A stretch of DNA of 64,000 nt, taken from the NCBI GenBank assembly GCA_964421815.1, contig CAYQYT010000004.1, positions 90,589 to 154,588 on the forward strand, read 5' to 3'. The stretch is from DTU089 sp964421815. Its GTDB lineage: Bacteria > Bacillota > Clostridia > Oscillospirales > Acutalibacteraceae. Shown piece by piece: positions 62,475-64,000 of the stretch. The notes beneath the pieces were generated by a model, which searched no databases, had not been told where the DNA came from, and saw only the letters and a list, made by a program, of their open reading frames with translations. Every line of letters starts with the position of its first letter. Position 1 is the first letter of the stretch. The translations under genes and the position numbers were made by a program.

Positions 62475-62717
62475 GTGAATATACTTCAAGAACTATGGTA
62501 CGGAAATATCAGACCGAACGAAGATAAGGTTATTACTGATGAGGAAAAAGAATTAGTTTCGCTGATTGCTCGGCATCACGAAACATTATCTTCTTCCCTC
62601 AAGAATGAAGACTTGGTTGTGTTTGAAAAGTATGTTGACTGCTTCACCGAATACGCTTCACTGATTGAAACTCAGGCATTTGAAATTGGATTTAAGTTAG
62701 CAGTGGTAGTCATTTAG
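62475..62717 (+). CDS. DUF6809-like small protein
   Basis: This 80-residue protein has LQELWYGNIRPNEDKVITDEEKELVSLIARHHETL ... FEKYVDCFTEYASLIETQAFEIGFKLA, which resembles DUF6809 proteins common in Clostridia. Its last residues (VVVI) differ from the typical GARLM ending, perhaps by frameshift or truncation. GTG 62475 or TTG 62469 are the start candidates after GGGAG; I use GTG because of spacing. The function is unknown. Confidence 0.55.
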   Translation: MNILQELWYGNIRPNEDKVITDEEKELVSLIARHHETLSSSLKNEDLVVFEKYVDCFTEYASLIETQAFEIGFKLAVVVI

Positions 62718-62957
62718 GCGTCATTTACACAAATTCAAGCGAATATGTGTTGTAAATCTTAACAAGAATATTTTACAGATTATATACATTATAATGGCAC
62801 TCTGCAGGGGGACTGCGTCAAAACATATTCCGTATTCAAACAAATTGTCAAGCCAATTTGTAACGAATACTCCATATGTTTCTCCTTTCCCCACAAATCC
62901 AAAGGCTTTGCGGGGACCCCGATAAACAGAGGGTTCTCGCACTCCCCACAACATAAA

Positions 62958-62995
62958 AATAAACCGATACAGACAAAAGTCTATATCGGTTTATT
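62958..62995 (-). terminator. Terminator-like hairpin after a tRNA-Arg fragment
   Basis: AATAAACCGATA and TATCGGTTTATT form a 12-bp stem with an internal GAC/GTC pair, right next to the first tRNA-Arg 3' fragment (62995). On the minus strand it stands where a tRNA terminator would be. The stretch 62718-62957 holds no gene that I can support. Confidence 0.6.
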
Positions 62996-63017
62996 GGCGC
63001 GCCGGAAGGGACTCGAA
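62995..63017 (-). repeat. tRNA-Arg 3'-end fragment (copy 1)
   Basis: These 23 bases equal the CCA, discriminator, acceptor 3' strand and T-loop of the intact tRNA-Arg at 63409. The sequence then leaves the tRNA and continues into a hairpin-rich unit (GAAGGGCTCCGCCCTTC) shared with copy 2. Confidence 0.85.
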
Positions 63018-63221
63018 GGGCTCCGCCCTTCGCGCTCGCATGCTCACTGACCCGATTGTGTTCGGCTTCGCTGCTTGGAGCACGACCGCTGCCGGTGTGC
63101 AGAAACAGGGAGTGCGACAAGGGAGAAAATAAGAAGTATTGTAAGCGAAGCGAAACAAGACGACTATATTTTCGAGCGGTAGGGGTTCGAGTCCCTTAAA
63201 TCTCGAAAACAGCAAAAAAAA

Positions 63222-63249
63222 CAGAGCAACCACAAATGTGATTACTCTG
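63222..63249 (-). terminator. Terminator copy in the tRNA-Arg repeat
   Basis: CAGAGCAACCACA and TGTGATTACTCTG pair (minor mismatch), with a T-run on the minus strand. The same hairpin recurs at 63376-63403 exactly downstream of intact tRNA-Arg. Confidence 0.75.
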
Positions 63250-63253
63250 CTTT

Positions 63254-63276
63254 TGGCGCGCCGGAAGGGACTCGAA
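63254..63276 (-). repeat. tRNA-Arg 3'-end fragment (copy 2)
   Basis: A second identical 23-base 3' end lies 155 bases left of the intact gene; the 155-base period includes the terminator and the inverted T-arm. Confidence 0.85.
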
Positions 63277-63375
63277 GGGCTCCGCCCTTCGCGCTCGCAT
63301 GCTCGCTGACCCGATTGTGTTCGGCTTCGCCGAGTAGGGGTTCGAGTCCCTTAAATCTCGAAAACAGCAAAAAAA

Positions 63376-63403
63376 ACAGAGCAACCACAAATGTGATTAC
63401 TCT
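63376..63403 (-). terminator. Terminator of tRNA-Arg
   Basis: The hairpin CAGAGCAACCACA/TGTGATTACTCTG lies 6 bases beyond the tRNA CCA end, with T8 on the minus strand. Confidence 0.8.
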
Positions 63404-63408
63404 GCTTT

Positions 63409-63485
63409 TGGCGCGCCGGAAGGGACTCGAACCCCTGACCTTCTGGTTCGTAGCCAGACACTCTATCCAACTGAGCTACCGGCGC
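63409..63485 (-). tRNA. tRNA-Arg (anticodon ACG)
   Basis: The minus strand folds as GCGCCGG acceptor, D-arm with AGCTCAGTTGGATAGAGT, anticodon stem CTGGC..GCCAG-like with loop CTACGAA (anticodon ACG), T-arm AGGGGTTCGAGTCCCTT and 3' CCGGCGC-G-CCA encoded. It follows tRNA-Gly on the same strand. Confidence 0.95.
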
Positions 63486-63490
63486 GTATA

Positions 63491-63566
63491 TGGAGCGGAT
63501 GACGAGGCTCGAACTCGCTACCTCCACCTTGGCAAGGTGGCGCTCTACCAGATGAGCTACATCCGC
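63491..63566 (-). tRNA. tRNA-Gly (anticodon GCC)
   Basis: The minus strand gives GCGGATG acceptor, D-arm with AGCTCATCTGGTAGAGC, anticodon arm CCACCTTGGCAAGGTGG (anticodon GCC), T-arm with GTTCGAGCC and CATCCGC-T-CCA at the 3' end. Confidence 0.95.
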
Positions 63567-63734
63567 AAATGCAAAAAGTATTATACATATAAAATCAGTG
63601 CTTGTCAAGAGTTTTTTCAACTAATTATGCTTTTTCATTTCTATCATTATGTAATTCACGTGTAATCTGTAATTTTCCCGCTATAAGGGATGTAAAAAAA
63701 CGAAAGTTCTTTGGAGTCGTACTCTAAAGGACAA

Positions 63735-63780
63735 AAAAGAGTTAATGTAGCAAAAAACTACATTAACTCTTACTTTTTTG
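63735..63780. terminator. Strong hairpin terminator
   Basis: AAGAGTTAATGTAG and CTACATTAACTCTT form a perfect 14-bp stem flanked by A- and T-runs. No gene ends in the visible neighbourhood except the tRNAs; it may belong to the element that begins at 63790. Confidence 0.8.
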
Positions 63781-63789
63781 CACTGCCAC

Positions 63790-64000
63790 TAAAAGTGGTG
63801 AGTAAGTGCGCCTTTAACTTCAAGTGATATTCTTTCCTTCGGAAAGAGTGATATTATGCACTTTTCGGCATAGTGATATTGAAATCTTCGATTTCAGTGT
63901 TATTTTATTCGCATAAAACTGTCCGAAGGACAATATCACAATGCGTAGCATTATATAACTGCGAAGCAATATCACTCGCCAAAAGGCGAATAAAACTGCG
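63790..64000. repeat. Multi-hairpin element with GTGATATT modules (runs off the window)
   Basis: GTGATATT recurs at 63824, 63848, 63873 and as GTGTTATT at 63897; the inverse AATATCAC occurs at 63932 and 63968. Between them lie small perfect hairpins (TTTCC..GGAAA, TGC..GCA, AAATC..GATTT, GTCC..GGAC, ATGC..GCAT, CGCC..GGCG). Left and right halves are inverted copies, giving a large branched fold. The last 20 bases run off the window. Confidence 0.75.

Larger units (their letters stand above)
63018..63331. repeat. Repeated hairpin unit with inverted T-arm, between tRNA-Arg fragments
   Basis: After each tRNA fragment a segment CGAAGGG-CTCCG-CCCTTCG, then CGCATGCTC and GTGTTCGGCTTCGC occurs (63014-63076 and 63273-63331). 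It is followed by an inverted copy of the tRNA T-arm (GGGGTTCGAGTCCCTT at about 63182 and 63336). The unit looks like a small element with tRNA-derived ends. Confidence 0.7.

Noticed and set aside
62721..63390. Small ORFs over the tRNA-Arg repeats
   Set aside because: They arise from repeated tRNA-derived and hairpin sequence, without SD or protein-like composition.

Overview
The window is a stretch of low-to-moderate GC Clostridia chromosome. It is most like a gut Oscillospirales/Ruminococcaceae relative, and the run of 100 Ns suggests a scaffolded draft or metagenome assembly. Supporting signs are strong AGGAGG ribosome binding sites, T-box leaders on ileS and alaS, a c-di-AMP receptor (DarA), HPr kinase, WhiA, an HprK-like/PqqD pair, rubrerythrin and rubredoxin, and glycosidases for host-type glycans. 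I cannot assign a species: there is no rRNA or other decisive marker.

Left part (1-16 kb). The window opens inside a thiamine-diphosphate enzyme of the acetolactate-synthase fold. Next come a rubredoxin/flavin reductase pair, a PH-domain membrane protein, and an operon of an ABC exporter with an N-terminal PH-like domain and zinc ribbon, a DUF1854 protein and DarA. An oxidative-stress pair (PerR-like repressor and reverse-type rubrerythrin) sits under a perfect palindromic operator. A carbohydrate zone follows: a GH110-like alpha-galactosidase, a Gfo/Idh/MocA dehydrogenase and a GH35 beta-galactosidase. Between them lies a four-gene operon of prepilin, PqqD-like protein, HprK-like P-loop protein and LCP-family ligase.

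Middle part (16-51.5 kb). A two-component system (27.9-26.3 kb, minus strand) is followed by an ABC ATPase, three large tandem paralogous FtsX permeases and a CARDB-like surface protein. One 16-base motif lies upstream of both the response regulator and the ABC ATPase, so it is a likely binding site. Housekeeping genes come next: glmS; ileS with a T-box; the hprK-ROK kinase-murB-whiA-pseudouridine synthase operon; rpsF-ssb-rpsR; a secreted LCAT-like hydrolase; alaS with a T-box, then HIT, comEC, holA, rnmV and rlmD. A tandem array of a 167-bp terminator-bearing unit, broken by the assembly gap, lies just downstream of rpsR.

Right part (51.5-64 kb). A visibly more A+T-rich defence island carries a PLD-family (NgoFVII-type) restriction enzyme, a small XRE regulator, two overlapping cytosine-C5 methyltransferases, a McrB-like AAA+ protein with an EVE-like domain, a McrC/LlaJI-type nuclease subunit and an uncharacterised protein. 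This looks like a LlaJI-like two-methyltransferase restriction system joined to a second, unrelated nuclease under one divergent control region. It ends abruptly inside a yhgE/pip-like gene whose 3' part is missing, so either the island deleted it or the assembly is joined there. After that come a DUF6809-like small protein, duplicated fragments of a tRNA-Arg 3' end, intact tRNA-Arg(ACG) and tRNA-Gly(GCC), and a multi-hairpin element that runs off the window.

All family assignments come from reading motifs and protein sequences by eye. No database search was run.
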